64,000 nucleotides of DNA from the NCBI RefSeq assembly GCF_014211915.1, contig NZ_CP060039.1, positions 372,001 through 436,000 on the forward strand, given 5' to 3'. Position 1 is the stretch's first letter; each line of letters opens with the position of its first letter. Below, in pieces: positions 29,026 to 37,946 of this stretch. The notes below the pieces were generated by a model. That model was not told the DNA's origin. It was given only the letters and a program-made list of their open reading frames with translations, and did not search any database. The DNA comes from Burkholderia cenocepacia. Its GTDB lineage: Bacteria > Pseudomonadota > Gammaproteobacteria > Burkholderiales > Burkholderiaceae. The translations under genes and the position numbers were made by a program.

Positions 29026-30432
29026 ATGTCTCTCTTCCGCAAGAAAAACGTCGATCGCATGATCGCCGGCGCGCAAGCCGCCGGGCTCAAGAAAGCGCTC
29101 GGCGCGATCGACCTCACCTTCCTCGGCATCGGTGCGATCATCGGCACCGGCATCTTCGTGCTGACCGGCACCGGCGCCGTCCAGGCCGGCCCCGCGCTGA
29201 TGCTGTCGTTCGTGATCGCCGCGATCGCGTGCGGCCTGGCCGCGCTGTCGTACGCGGAGTTCGCGTCGTCGATCCCCGTCGCCGGCTCGATCTACACGTA
29301 TTCGTACGCGACGCTCGGCGAACTGGTCGCGTGGATCATCGGCTGGGACCTGATGCTCGAGTACGGCCTCGCGTCGTCGGCCGTGTCGGTCGGCTGGTCG
29401 GGCTACTTGCAGTCGCTGCTGCAGGGCTTCGGGCTCACGCTGCCGACCGTGCTGACGGCCGCGCCCGGCGCGGTGCCGGGCGTCACCACGTGGTTCAACC
29501 TGCCCGCGTTCCTCGTGATGATCGTGATCACGACGCTGCTGTCGATCGGCATCCGCGAATCGACCCGCATCAACAACATCATGGTGTTCATCAAGGTGTC
29601 GGTCGTGCTGCTGGTGATCGCGGTCGGCCTGTTCCACGTGACGCCCGCGAACTGGAAGCCGTTCATGCCGCACGGCTGGAACGGCGTGTTCGGCGCGGCC
29701 GCCGTGATGTTCTTCGCGTTCATCGGCTTCGATGCGGTGTCGTCGGCGGCCGAGGAAGTGAAGAATCCGAAGCGCGATTTGCCGATCGGCATCATCGCGT
29801 CGCTCGCGGTGTGCGCGGTGCTGTACGTGACGGTCGCCGCGGTTGCGACCGGCATCGTGCCGTCGGCCCAGTACGCGAACATCTCGCACCCGATCTCGTA
29901 CGCGCTGCAGGTCGCCGGCGAGAAGTGGGTCGCGGGCTTCATCGATCTCGGCGCGGTGCTCGGCATGCTGACCGTGATCCTCGTGATGAGCTACGGCCAG
30001 ACGCGCGTGATCTTCGCGATGTCGCGCGACGGGCTGCTGCCGGCCGCGCTGTCGCGCGTGCATCCGCGTTATGCGACGCCGTTCCTGACCACCTGGCTGG
30101 TCGGCCTGTTCTTCGGGCTGATCGCCGCGCTCGTGCCGCTCAACGTGCTCGCCGAACTGATCAACATCGGCACGCTCGCGGCGTTCTCGATGGTGTCGAT
30201 CGCCGTGCTCGTGCTGCGCCGCACCCATCCCGAGCTGCCGCGCGCGTTCCGCTGCCCGGGCGTGCCCGTGGTGCCGATCCTCGCGGTCGCGGCGTGCCTG
30301 TTCCTGATGCTGAACCTGCAGCCCGTCACGTGGGCCGCGTTCGGCATCTGGCTCGTGATCGGCCTCGTGATCTACTCCCTGTACTCGCGGCACCACTCGA
30401 AGCTCGCGCACGGCCACTCCGACACGCATTGA
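29026..30432 (+). CDS. APC-family amino-acid permease
   Basis: 468 aa with about 12-13 membrane helices. The first is IDLTFLGIGAIIGTGIFVLT, containing the GIGAIIGTGIF consensus of cationic amino-acid transporters, followed by GPALMLSFVIAAIACGLAAL and, in helix 6, FFAFIGFDAVSSAAEEVKNP. It likely imports an amino acid; the sequence resembles the YfnA/CAT branch. ATG 29026 is chosen; a GTG at 28996 would add ten residues. The 232-bp leader has no obvious regulatory element. Confidence 0.88.
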   Translation: MSLFRKKNVDRMIAGAQAAGLKKALGAIDLTFLGIGAIIGTGIFVLTGTGAVQAGPALMLSFVIAAIACGLAALSYAEFASSIPVAGSIYTYSYATLGELVAWIIGWDLMLEYGLASSAVSVGWSGYLQSLLQGFGLTLPTVLTAAPGAVPGVTTWFNLPAFLVMIVITTLLSIGIRESTRINNIMVFIKVSVVLLVIAVGLFHVTPANWKPFMPHGWNGVFGAAAVMFFAFIGFDAVSSAAEEVKNPKRDLPIGIIASLAVCAVLYVTVAAVATGIVPSAQYANISHPISYALQVAGEKWVAGFIDLGAVLGMLTVILVMSYGQTRVIFAMSRDGLLPAALSRVHPRYATPFLTTWLVGLFFGLIAALVPLNVLAELINIGTLAAFSMVSIAVLVLRRTHPELPRAFRCPGVPVVPILAVAACLFLMLNLQPVTWAAFGIWLVIGLVIYSLYSRHHSKLAHGHSDTH

Positions 30433-30478
30433 GCGCCGCCATGGCGCGCCTTTCGCGGCATGCCATGACGAACCCCAC

Positions 30479-30500
30479 GCGGAGCCGGCCCCGGCTCCGC
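30479..30500 (+). terminator. GC-rich hairpin after the amino-acid permease
   Basis: Perfect arms GCGGAGCCGG and CCGGCTCCGC separated by CC, 47 bp after the permease stop. There is no T run, so it may be a stabiliser or rho-assisted end rather than a classic terminator. Confidence 0.45.
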
Positions 30501-30684
30501 ATGCCCCCTCTCCCGCCCCCCGGCCGCCGCGCGATCAGTGTCCGATCGTCGCGATCTCTTGCCTGATCGTCCAGATTCGCCCTCACCCGCTGCGCGCCGC
30601 CTGCACGCGCGCGCCGGGCGGTTCATAATCCCGCCATCGAACGACGGCGCCGCGCGGCGGGCCGTCCGGCAACAGGAAAAAACG

Positions 30685-31710
30685 ATGGAAAGCGTCGATC
30701 TCGATGTACTGAAATCCAGCGCGCGCTGGCTCGAAGAAGGGCGCCGCGTGCTGCTCGTGACGGTCGTGAAGACGTGGGGCTCGTCGCCGCGCCCCGAAGG
30801 CGCGATGCTCGCGGTGCGCGAGGACGGCCTGGTGGTCGGCTCCGTGTCCGGCGGATGCATCGAAGACGACCTGATCGCCCGCGTGCATGCGAGCGGCATC
30901 GCGGCCGATGCACGCCCGGAAGCGCTCAAGTACGGCGTGACGGCCGAGGAAGCGCACCGCTTCGGGCTGCCGTGCGGCGGCACGATCCAGCTGGTGCTCG
31001 AACCGCTCACGCGCGACAGCGGGATCGCCGCGCTATGCGCGGAAGTCGAGGCCGGCCGCCTCGTCACGCGCACGATGACGCTCGCGACCGGGCGCGCATC
31101 GCTGTCACCCGCGCAGGCGACCGACGGGCTCGCGTTCGACGGCGAACGGCTCGTGACGATCCACGGGCCGCGCTACCGGATGCTCGTGATCGGCGCCGGC
31201 CAGTTGTCGCGCTATCTGTGCCAGATCGCGGTCGGGCTCGACTACCAGGTAACGGTATGCGATCCGCGCGAGGAATACACGGATGCGTGGGACGTGCCGG
31301 GCACGCGGGTCGTCCGCACGATGCCCGACGATACGGTGCTCGACATGAAGCTCGATGCGCGTTCGGCCGTGATCGCGCTCACCCACGACCCGAAGCTCGA
31401 CGATCTCGCGCTGATGGAGGCGCTGAAGACGCCCGCGTTCTACGTGGGCGCGCTCGGCTCGCGGCGCAACAACGCCGCGCGGCGCGAGCGGCTGCGCGAA
31501 TTCGATCTGAACGAAGTGGAACTGGCCCGGCTGCACGGGCCGGCCGGCATCTACATCGGCAGCCGGACGCCGCCGGAAATCGCGATCTCGATCCTCGCGG
31601 AGATCACCGCCGCGAAGAACAACGTGTCGCTGCCGACGATCCTGCAGGTCGAAGGCGCGAAGGCCGCACGCGAAATCGCGGCGAACAGCGGCGCGGCCTG
31701 CGGGCTGTGA
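30685..31710 (+). CDS. XdhC family protein
   Basis: 341 aa. The N-terminal XdhC/CoxI domain shows VTVVKTWGSSPRPEGAMLAV and GSVSGGCIEDDLI; the C-terminal Rossmann domain shows YRMLVIGAGQLSRYLCQIA and ALGSRRNNAARRERLREF. XdhC proteins sulfurate and insert molybdenum cofactor into xanthine-dehydrogenase-type enzymes. No molybdoenzyme is encoded nearby, so the client must lie elsewhere. AGGAAAA precedes the ATG. The 20-bp hairpin sequence shared with 20290-20309 sits 36-55 bp upstream. Confidence 0.9.
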   Translation: MESVDLDVLKSSARWLEEGRRVLLVTVVKTWGSSPRPEGAMLAVREDGLVVGSVSGGCIEDDLIARVHASGIAADARPEALKYGVTAEEAHRFGLPCGGTIQLVLEPLTRDSGIAALCAEVEAGRLVTRTMTLATGRASLSPAQATDGLAFDGERLVTIHGPRYRMLVIGAGQLSRYLCQIAVGLDYQVTVCDPREEYTDAWDVPGTRVVRTMPDDTVLDMKLDARSAVIALTHDPKLDDLALMEALKTPAFYVGALGSRRNNAARRERLREFDLNEVELARLHGPAGIYIGSRTPPEIAISILAEITAAKNNVSLPTILQVEGAKAAREIAANSGAACGL

Positions 31711-31769
31711 CTGCGGCGGCGGGCGACCTCGCTCGCCGGACGCCGGCCGTTACCCGGCGCGAACGTCGG

Positions 31770-32504
31770 TCAGCTCAGACCGGCAGCCAGCGCCGCGGCA
31801 ACCGAACCGACCACCAGCACGACGCCGACCGTGCGGCGCTTGTTCAGCTCGGTCCACAGCAGCACGCCCGTCAGCGACAGCAGGATCAGCGAACCCGCGA
31901 TCGTATCCATCAGCAGCACCCAGCCGAGATTCATCCCGACGCCGCGATGCAGGTTGTTCAGCGTCGTCAGGAACGTGTTGCCGGTGCGCTTCACCGACAC
32001 GTAGCCGTTGCCGACCCAGTATTCGGCCTGCAGGTTCTGGTGCGGCCCGAACACGCCGAATTGCCAGTGCTCGGGCTGCATCACGCGCTTGTCGCCCCAC
32101 GCGACGGCCTGCGCGGGCTCCTTGCGCATGCGGCCCGGCTTGCCGTCGAAATGCAGTTCCTGCTGCAGCCACTTCGTCATCGCGGCGGGCGTTTTCGGCA
32201 CCGGGTCCGGCAGCGCGATCTGCAACTCCTCGACCTGCGGCTCGCCGGTCGAAATCTTCAGCGGCGGCGCGCGGTGGTTCAGCAGCACGCCGGTCACGCC
32301 GAACAGCAGCCCGAGCACCGCGCCCCACAGGCCGACCCAGCCGTGCACCTTGCGCAGCCACTTGATGAAGGTCGCGCGGCGCGAGCGCTGGCGGCGCGCG
32401 GCCAGTTCGTCGTCGTTCAGCGGGCGGCCCGCCGGATGCAGCACGGTGACGCCGGCGCGCGGCATGCCCGTCTTGGGCGGGTCGATCGTTTCGGGCGCGT
32501 TCAC
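31770..32504 (-). CDS. PepSY-associated transmembrane protein
   Basis: 244 aa with three or four membrane segments. The first, HGWVGLWGAVLGLLFGVTGV, with the preceding WLRKVHGW, is the PepSY_TM hallmark, and NNLHRGVGMNLGWVLLMDTI recurs near the C-terminus, ending with VGVVLVVGSVAAALAAGLS. Such proteins often accompany siderophore or haem uptake and may reduce ferric complexes. It starts with GTG at 32504. A Fur-box-like site 73 bp upstream supports iron control. Confidence 0.85.
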   Translation of the reverse strand: MNAPETIDPPKTGMPRAGVTVLHPAGRPLNDDELAARRQRSRRATFIKWLRKVHGWVGLWGAVLGLLFGVTGVLLNHRAPPLKISTGEPQVEELQIALPDPVPKTPAAMTKWLQQELHFDGKPGRMRKEPAQAVAWGDKRVMQPEHWQFGVFGPHQNLQAEYWVGNGYVSVKRTGNTFLTTLNNLHRGVGMNLGWVLLMDTIAGSLILLSLTGVLLWTELNKRRTVGVVLVVGSVAAALAAGLS

Positions 32505-32576
32505 GCGAAAGTATCCATTCGTTCAAAACAACGGGCGGCGCGCAGGGAGTGCGCACCGCCCGGTCAGCATGAAAAT

Positions 32577-32595
32577 GAGAATGGATATCATTACA
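32577..32595 (-). promoter_or_regulatory. Fur-box-like site
   Basis: On the minus strand TGTAATGATATCCATTCTC matches 14 of 19 positions of the classical Fur consensus GATAATGATAATCATTATC. It lies 73 bp upstream of the PepSY protein start, between it and the FlhB-like gene, and predicts derepression in low iron. An imperfect GC-rich hairpin follows in the leader (32533-32561). Confidence 0.55.
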
Positions 32596-32772
32596 TAAAT
32601 CGAAAGCCGGCTCAATCCGTATGCATCCGGAGCGGCAGGTTGGGCGTACGCGCGAATCAGGGAGAAAGGCACGCGTTGCGATGCGATGACGCTTGATGAG
32701 CGGCACATGCCGGCAGAGCGGTCACGCGAGCCCGGACAGGATTTCGTAAGCAGGCGCCCGACGGCAGGCCGT

Positions 32773-33090
32773 TCAGCGCAACGGCGGCAACGGGAAACGC
32801 GGCGCGGCGTCATCCGGCGCGGGCTCGGTGCGGTCGAGCGCGTACAGCCACGCGAGCAGGTCCGCGACCGCCTGATAGAGCTGCGGCGGAATCCGGTCGT
32901 CGAGATCGACCTGCATCAGCAGCGACACCATCTCCGGCGCCGTGTGCACGTATAGCCCGGCATCGTGCGCCCGCGCGACGATCATCTCGGCGAGCACGCC
33001 GTAGCCCTTCGCCACCACGCGCGGCGCCGCATCGCCGCCTTTCGGGTCGTAGACGAGCGCGGCCGCGCGCTTGCGGGACGTCATGCTCAT
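32773..33090 (-). CDS. FlhB-like C-terminal domain protein (FlhB homolog lacking membrane part)
   Basis: 105 aa. AALVYDPKGGDAAPRVVAKG, PEMVSLLMQVDLDDRIPPQLY and LLAWLYALDR correspond to the cytoplasmic half of FlhB that remains after autocleavage. The NPTH cleavage motif and the membrane domain are absent. Such FlhB' proteins can stand in for the cleaved fragment in the flagellar export switch. Its start overlaps the FliK-like stop by ATGA, and it is the last gene of the fliST operon. Confidence 0.88.
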   Translation of the reverse strand: MSMTSRKRAAALVYDPKGGDAAPRVVAKGYGVLAEMIVARAHDAGLYVHTAPEMVSLLMQVDLDDRIPPQLYQAVADLLAWLYALDRTEPAPDDAAPRFPLPPLR

Positions 33091-34451
33091 GGCAGCGCCT
33101 CGTCATCGTCGCCCGGCACCCGCGCCTCGGGGCCGCCCGCCGCGCCGCGCGCATACGCGGCCGCGGCGGCCTGGGCGGCGAACAGGTCGAAGCCGTCCGG
33201 CCCGTCGTCGACCGCGCGGATCGACAGCCCGCCCACCTTGAGTCCCGAGCCTTCGAGCCGCTGCCGCAGCGCGGCTTCGTGGCGCGTCAGACGGTCGGCG
33301 CCCGTCTGGTTCGCGCGCAGCCGCGCGACGAGCTGCGCGCCGTTCAGCACCAGCTCGGCATCGACCGTGCCGAGCGACGGCAGGGTCAGCGTCAGGCGCG
33401 TGCGCCACGCGATGCCGTCGCCCGCGTCATCGCCACCGCCGCCGCGCGGCGCACGGTGGCCCGGCTCGTCGGGTTCGATCGTCCAGTCGAGCCGCGCGCC
33501 GGGCCATGCCTCGCCCGTCCAGCGAAACTGGTCCGTCGCGAGCGCATCGAGCTGCTGCCGCACGAGCGGCACCGCGGCCGGGTGGACGGTCGCGAGCGGT
33601 TGCGGCTGCGGATCGGACGATGCGGCGGCCAGTTCGGCACGCGCGGGCGTCCAGCGCGTATCGGCGGGCGTAGCCAGCGGATCGGACGGATCGGGCGGCA
33701 ACGACGCGCCCGGCCGGGCCGCCTCCGGGGCGGCCTGCGCAGGGTCGCGCGCAGGCGCGCTGCCCGGTGCGGGCGGTTGCGCGGTGCCCCGCGCGGCGGC
33801 CGGCAGCGATGGGCGCTGCGCGAGCAGTTCGTCGAGCAAGTCGGTCGATTCGTGCGGGACGGCGTCCGGGTCGGCCGGCGCGAGCGCGGTCGCGAGGCGC
33901 GCCTGCGGCTCGCGCAGCAGCGCCGCGAGCGGACGTTGGCCGGCCAGCCACTGCGCGAGATGGGATTCGTAGAAGAGGCCGCTTTCGCTCACGGCCTGCG
34001 CGAGCGCCGCACGCAGCGCCGCGACCGGCGGGGCCACCGACGGCGTAGCCGCGGCCCGCGTCGCCGCGGCGGACGACGCTTGACCGGAAACCGGCGTGGC
34101 GGACCCAGCGGGACCGGACGCAGCCGGCGCACGCGCCGGCACGGGCGTATCGGTGAGCAGCACGGCCGGATCGGCCAGCAGCGGCAGCCGACCGACGATC
34201 GCCGGCGTCGCATCGCCGCCCGAGCGCGAGATCGCGTCGAGCACGCGCCCGACCTCGGACAGCGCGGTCTGCGTGGAAGCTGGCGGCGCGGCGGGCGGGC
34301 TGCCGGCCGGCGGCGCGGACGACGCGCCGGCGCCCGGCGTGCCGACCTGCGCGGTCGCGCCGCCGCCGGCGGGCGCCGACACGGTGCCGGTCAGCAGGCT
34401 GTCGAGGCGGCTCGCCAGCAGCGCGGCCGCAACGGAGTCGATACCGGTCAT
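33087..34451 (-). CDS. FliK-like flagellar hook-length control protein (Flg_hook domain)
   Basis: 454 aa. The first 330 residues are a disordered Ala/Pro/Gly-rich ruler-like region. The C-terminal domain (LVLNGAQLVARLRANQTGAD, RLEGSGLKVGGLSIRAVDDG) resembles the FliK C-terminal domain that contacts FlhB. It is distinct from the second FliK at 41641-43011. ATG 34451 (MTGIDSVAAALL) is chosen; an upstream ATG at 34484 adds 11 residues. It is directly coupled to the FlhB-like gene, suggesting a dedicated pair. Confidence 0.8.
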   Translation of the reverse strand: MTGIDSVAAALLASRLDSLLTGTVSAPAGGGATAQVGTPGAGASSAPPAGSPPAAPPASTQTALSEVGRVLDAISRSGGDATPAIVGRLPLLADPAVLLTDTPVPARAPAASGPAGSATPVSGQASSAAATRAAATPSVAPPVAALRAALAQAVSESGLFYESHLAQWLAGQRPLAALLREPQARLATALAPADPDAVPHESTDLLDELLAQRPSLPAAARGTAQPPAPGSAPARDPAQAAPEAARPGASLPPDPSDPLATPADTRWTPARAELAAASSDPQPQPLATVHPAAVPLVRQQLDALATDQFRWTGEAWPGARLDWTIEPDEPGHRAPRGGGGDDAGDGIAWRTRLTLTLPSLGTVDAELVLNGAQLVARLRANQTGADRLTRHEAALRQRLEGSGLKVGGLSIRAVDDGPDGFDLFAAQAAAAAYARGAAGGPEARVPGDDDEALP

Positions 34452-34622
34452 GATCGGAGCCTGCTCACCTTGGGGCATTCGCATGCGCGTTGCATATGCA
34501 AACAGACCCTACACATCGTTGCGAATCCGGGGCGCGGCACGCCGGTGCCGCCCGCGGGAACAGCGCGCGCCGCGTGCGGCGCCGGGCCCGGGCGCCGCGC
34601 GCCCGTCTCCCGGAACACGGCC

Positions 34623-34955
34623 CTACCCGCGCGCGCGGTAGAGGTCGGTCAATACCTGGGTCGAGCGCCGCGCCTCGAACAGCGCGGACAGCCGCGCGAC
34701 GTCCGGGCTCGCGAGATCGCGGATCGCGGCGTCGTCGGCCAGGATGCGGCGGATCAGGTCGAGCTTGCGGCCGAGATCCGATTCGTCGAGCGCGACGCCC
34801 GGATCGGCCTCCTTCAACCCGTCGACGAGCTGCATGAATTCGGCCTGCAACCCCGGCAACGCGCTCCAGTCGGCGCCGCGCGCGGCGCACAGCATCCGGC
34901 CCGACACGGCGGCGAGCGCCTCGTAACGCGCGAAGTATTCGGCCTTGAGATTCAT
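34623..34955 (-). CDS. fliT: Flagellar export chaperone FliT
   Basis: 110 aa, mostly helical: MNLKAEYFARYEALAAVSGR, ESDLGRKLDLIRRILADDAA, RSTQVLTDLYRAR. FliT binds the cap protein FliD and modulates flagellar gene expression. The assignment rests on size, helical pattern and position directly after fliS, which it overlaps by ATGA. Confidence 0.82.
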   Translation of the reverse strand: MNLKAEYFARYEALAAVSGRMLCAARGADWSALPGLQAEFMQLVDGLKEADPGVALDESDLGRKLDLIRRILADDAAIRDLASPDVARLSALFEARRSTQVLTDLYRARG

Positions 34956-35386
34956 CGTGATGCTTCCGCTACCTGTTGCGCGGCCATCCGCGCGACTTCC
35001 GGGGCGATGCCCGTCCATGCTTCCTCGAGCGTCGCGAGCAGGCCGTCGACCTCGACCAGCATCGCATCGCTCGCCTGCGCGTTCGCTTCCAGCAGGCGCC
35101 GGCCGATATACGCATACAGCGCATTGAGGCGCTCGGCGATCTCGCCGCCCGCGTCGCGGTTCAGCGACGCCTGCAGGCCGCTCTCGACGATCCGGATCGC
35201 CTTGCCGATCGCTTCGCCGCGCCCGGACACGTTGTCCTGCTGCAAATGCATGCGCGCCAGCGCGATCGCCTGCCGGGCGCCCTGGTACAGCATCGCGATC
35301 AACCGGTGCGGGGAGGCGCCCATCACCCCGGTCTCGACGCCGACACGCGCGTACGCACTGGCTCCAGCGTGTCCTGGGGAAAACAT
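34952..35386 (-). CDS. fliS: Flagellar export chaperone FliS
   Basis: 144 aa four-helix protein. AYARVGVETGVMGASPHRLI followed by MLYQGARQAIALAR is the FliS signature. It keeps flagellin unpolymerised in the cytoplasm before export. AAGGAGAA precedes the ATG. It is the first gene of an operon with fliT, the FliK-like gene and the FlhB-like gene, driven by the sigma-28 promoter at 35462-35488. Confidence 0.93.
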   Translation of the reverse strand: MFSPGHAGASAYARVGVETGVMGASPHRLIAMLYQGARQAIALARMHLQQDNVSGRGEAIGKAIRIVESGLQASLNRDAGGEIAERLNALYAYIGRRLLEANAQASDAMLVEVDGLLATLEEAWTGIAPEVARMAAQQVAEASR

Positions 35387-35461
35387 GCGCTTCTCCTTGT
35401 TATGTGCCTTGGGTATGCGGGAGCCGCCGCCGTGCGTCGCACGGCGCGGCCTTCATCGGAG

Positions 35462-35488
35462 TTATCGGAAGGGATTTGGAAAGCTTTA
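35462..35488 (-). promoter_or_regulatory. Sigma-28 (FliA) promoter of the fliST operon
   Basis: On the minus strand TAAAGCTT, an 11-bp spacer, then TCCGATAA. This matches the flagellar sigma-28 consensus TAAAGTTT-N11-GCCGATAA at 14 of 16 positions, with the exact spacing. It lies 76 bp upstream of the fliS start. Confidence 0.85.
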
Positions 35489-35589
35489 GGTGAGCAGGGG
35501 CTGCCGCCGGGCGGCCGATGCCGGCGCGCCGGTCTCGTTCTGCAAGCCCCGGGCCGTGCCCGGACGCCCGTCGTCGAATGGCCGCCCCT

Positions 35590-35934
35590 TTACACCGACA
35601 TCTGCATGATGTCGTTGTAAGCGCTCACCAACTTGTTGCGGACCTGGAGCCCGAACTGGAAGCCGATATTGGCTTTCTGCATGTCGACCATCACGTCGTT
35701 CAGCGAGATGTTCGGCGCGCCGACCTCGAACGCCTTCGCCTCGCCGAGCGCGTGCTGCTGGTCGCCGCTGATCTTGTCGAGCGATGCCTTCATCGCGCTC
35801 GCGAACGTGCCGGCCGTCGCCGCGCCCGAGCCGGCCAGCGCCGCCGTCGGGCTCGCGACGCCGCCGGACGCCTGCGCGGCCATCGACTGCATCTGTTGCA
35901 ACACCGAACCGATTCCGCTGACGTTCGCAGTCAT
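35590..35934 (-). CDS. fliE: Flagellar hook-basal body complex protein FliE
   Basis: 114 aa. The C-terminal [20 protein letters not shown] and [17 protein letters not shown] motifs are diagnostic. FliE joins the MS ring to the proximal rod. ATG 35934 has GGGGA 5 nt upstream; an in-frame ATG at 35949 adds five residues. It is transcribed divergently from fliF across about 250 bp that must hold both promoters. That gap includes a small CGCTCG/CGAGCG hairpin at 36135-36148. Confidence 0.95.
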   Translation of the reverse strand: MTANVSGIGSVLQQMQSMAAQASGGVASPTAALAGSGAATAGTFASAMKASLDKISGDQQHALGEAKAFEVGAPNISLNDVMVDMQKANIGFQFGLQVRNKLVSAYNDIMQMSV

Positions 35935-36182
35935 GCTGTCCCCAGACATAGAGAAAAGACCCGGACGCACCGGGCGATCCGCCGGCGCCGCACCACGCGC
36001 ACCATGCCGGATCGCGAAAAAGGATAGCAGCGCGGCGCGCGTCAAAGCCGCGAAAGTACGGGGGAAACCCCGCTCTTTTCGGTCGATCGGAGTACGCCGC
36101 CGGTCACGATAATCGCATCGTGTCATTGTCCGCCCGCTCGTCCGAGCGAGCTCAGTCGTCCCGCTCCGGAGAAACTCGACGC

Positions 36183-37946
36183 ATGGATTCGCAGGCCAAC
36201 TCGCTGATCAACCCAGACGCCCGCGCGGGCCTCAGCCCGGCGCCCGGCGCCGCCGCGGCCGCCGCGTTGCCGGGCGCGGGCGGCGCAGGCGCGGACTTCG
36301 GGCTGGGCGGCTTCGCCGAACGCATTCCCGGCATCTCGCGAATGAAGGGCAACCCGAAGCTGCCGTTCGTGATCGCCGTCGCGTTCGCGATCGCCGCGAT
36401 CACCGCGCTCGTGCTGTGGAGCCGGGCGCCCGACTACCGCGTGCTGTACAGCAACCTGTCGGACCGCGACGGCGGCGCGATCATCGCCGCGCTCCAGCAG
36501 GCAAACGTTCCCTACAAGTTCGCCGATGCCGGCGGCGCGATCCTGGTGCCGTCGGGCCAGGTGCACGAAACACGCCTGAAGCTCGCCGCGATGGGGCTGC
36601 CGAAGGGCGGCTCGGTCGGCTTCGAGCTGATGGACAACCAGAAATTCGGCATCAGCCAGTTCGCCGAGCAGATCAACTACCAGCGCGCGCTCGAAGGCGA
36701 ACTGCAGCGCACCATCGAATCGATCAACGCCGTGCGCGGCGCGCGCGTGCATCTCGCGATCCCGAAGCCGTCGGTGTTCGTGCGCGACAAGGAAGCGCCG
36801 AGCGCGTCGGTGTTCGTCGACCTCTACCCGGGCCGCGTGCTCGACGAGGGCCAGGTGCAGGCGATCACGCGGATGGTGTCGTCCGGCGTGCCCGACATGC
36901 CGGCCAAGAACGTGACGATCGTCGACCAGGACGGCAACCTGCTGACCCAGACCGCGTCCGCGTCCGGCCTCGACGCGAGCCAGCTCAAGTACGTGCAGCA
37001 GGTCGAGCACAACACCCAGAAGCGCATCGACGCGATCCTCGCGCCGATCTTCGGCGCCGGCAACGCGCGCTCGCAGGTCAGCGCGGATCTCGATTTCTCG
37101 AAGATCGAGCAGACGTCGGAAAGCTACGGCCCGAACGGCACGCCGCAGCAGGCCGCGATCCGCAGCCAGCAGACCAGCAGCGCGACCGAACTCGCGCAGG
37201 GCGGCGCGTCGGGCGTGCCGGGCGCGCTGTCGAACACGCCGCCGCAGCCGGCCTCCGCGCCGATCGTCGCCGGCAACGGCCAGAACGCACCGCAGACCAC
37301 GCCGGTCAGCGACCGCAAGGACCAGACGACCAACTACGAGCTCGACAAGACGATCCGCCATACCGAACAGCCGATGGGCAGCGTGAAGCGGCTGTCGGTC
37401 GCGGTCGTCGTCAACTACCAGCCGGTCGCCGACGCGAAGGGCCACGTGACGATGCAGCCGCTGCCGCCCGCGAAGCTCGCTCAGGTCGAACAGCTCGTGA
37501 AGGACGCGATGGGCTACGACGAGAAGCGCGGCGACTCGGTAAACGTCGTGAACAGCGCGTTCTCGACCGCGAGCGACCCGTACGCCGACCTGCCGTGGTG
37601 GCGCCAGCCCGACATGATCGCGATGGCGAAGGAAGCCGCGAAGTGGCTCGGCATCGCGGCGGCCGCGGCGGCGCTCTACTTCATGTTCGTGCGCCCGGCG
37701 ATGCGCCGCGCGTTCCCGCCGCCCGAGCCGGCCGCGCCGGCGCTCGCGGCGCCGGAAGACACGGTCGCGCTCGACGGCCTGCCCGCGCCGGAAAAGGCCG
37801 CGGAAGAAGCCGATCCGCTGCTGCTCGGCTTCGAGAACGAGAAGAACCGCTACGAACGCAACCTCGACTACGCGCGCACGATCGCCCGCCAGGATCCGAA
37901 GATCGTCGCCACCGTCGTGAAGAACTGGGTGTCCGATGAACGCTGA
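36183..37946 (+). CDS. fliF: Flagellar M-ring protein FliF
   Basis: 587 aa. The first membrane helix is [20 protein letters not shown] (about residues 60-79), and a second lies near the C-terminus ([18 protein letters not shown]). The YscJ/FliF ring-building domain is clear ([40 protein letters not shown]). It forms the MS ring in the inner membrane and recruits FliG. ATG 36183 has GGAGA upstream; a GTG at 36120 is an alternative. It is the first gene of fliFGHIJK and overlaps fliG by 11 bp. Confidence 0.96.
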   Translation: MDSQANSLINPDARAGLSPAPGAAAAAALPGAGGAGADFGLGGFAERIPGISRMKGNPKLPFVIAVAFAIAAITALVLWSRAPDYRVLYSNLSDRDGGAIIAALQQANVPYKFADAGGAILVPSGQVHETRLKLAAMGLPKGGSVGFELMDNQKFGISQFAEQINYQRALEGELQRTIESINAVRGARVHLAIPKPSVFVRDKEAPSASVFVDLYPGRVLDEGQVQAITRMVSSGVPDMPAKNVTIVDQDGNLLTQTASASGLDASQLKYVQQVEHNTQKRIDAILAPIFGAGNARSQVSADLDFSKIEQTSESYGPNGTPQQAAIRSQQTSSATELAQGGASGVPGALSNTPPQPASAPIVAGNGQNAPQTTPVSDRKDQTTNYELDKTIRHTEQPMGSVKRLSVAVVVNYQPVADAKGHVTMQPLPPAKLAQVEQLVKDAMGYDEKRGDSVNVVNSAFSTASDPYADLPWWRQPDMIAMAKEAAKWLGIAAAAAALYFMFVRPAMRRAFPPPEPAAPALAAPEDTVALDGLPAPEKAAEEADPLLLGFENEKNRYERNLDYARTIARQDPKIVATVVKNWVSDER

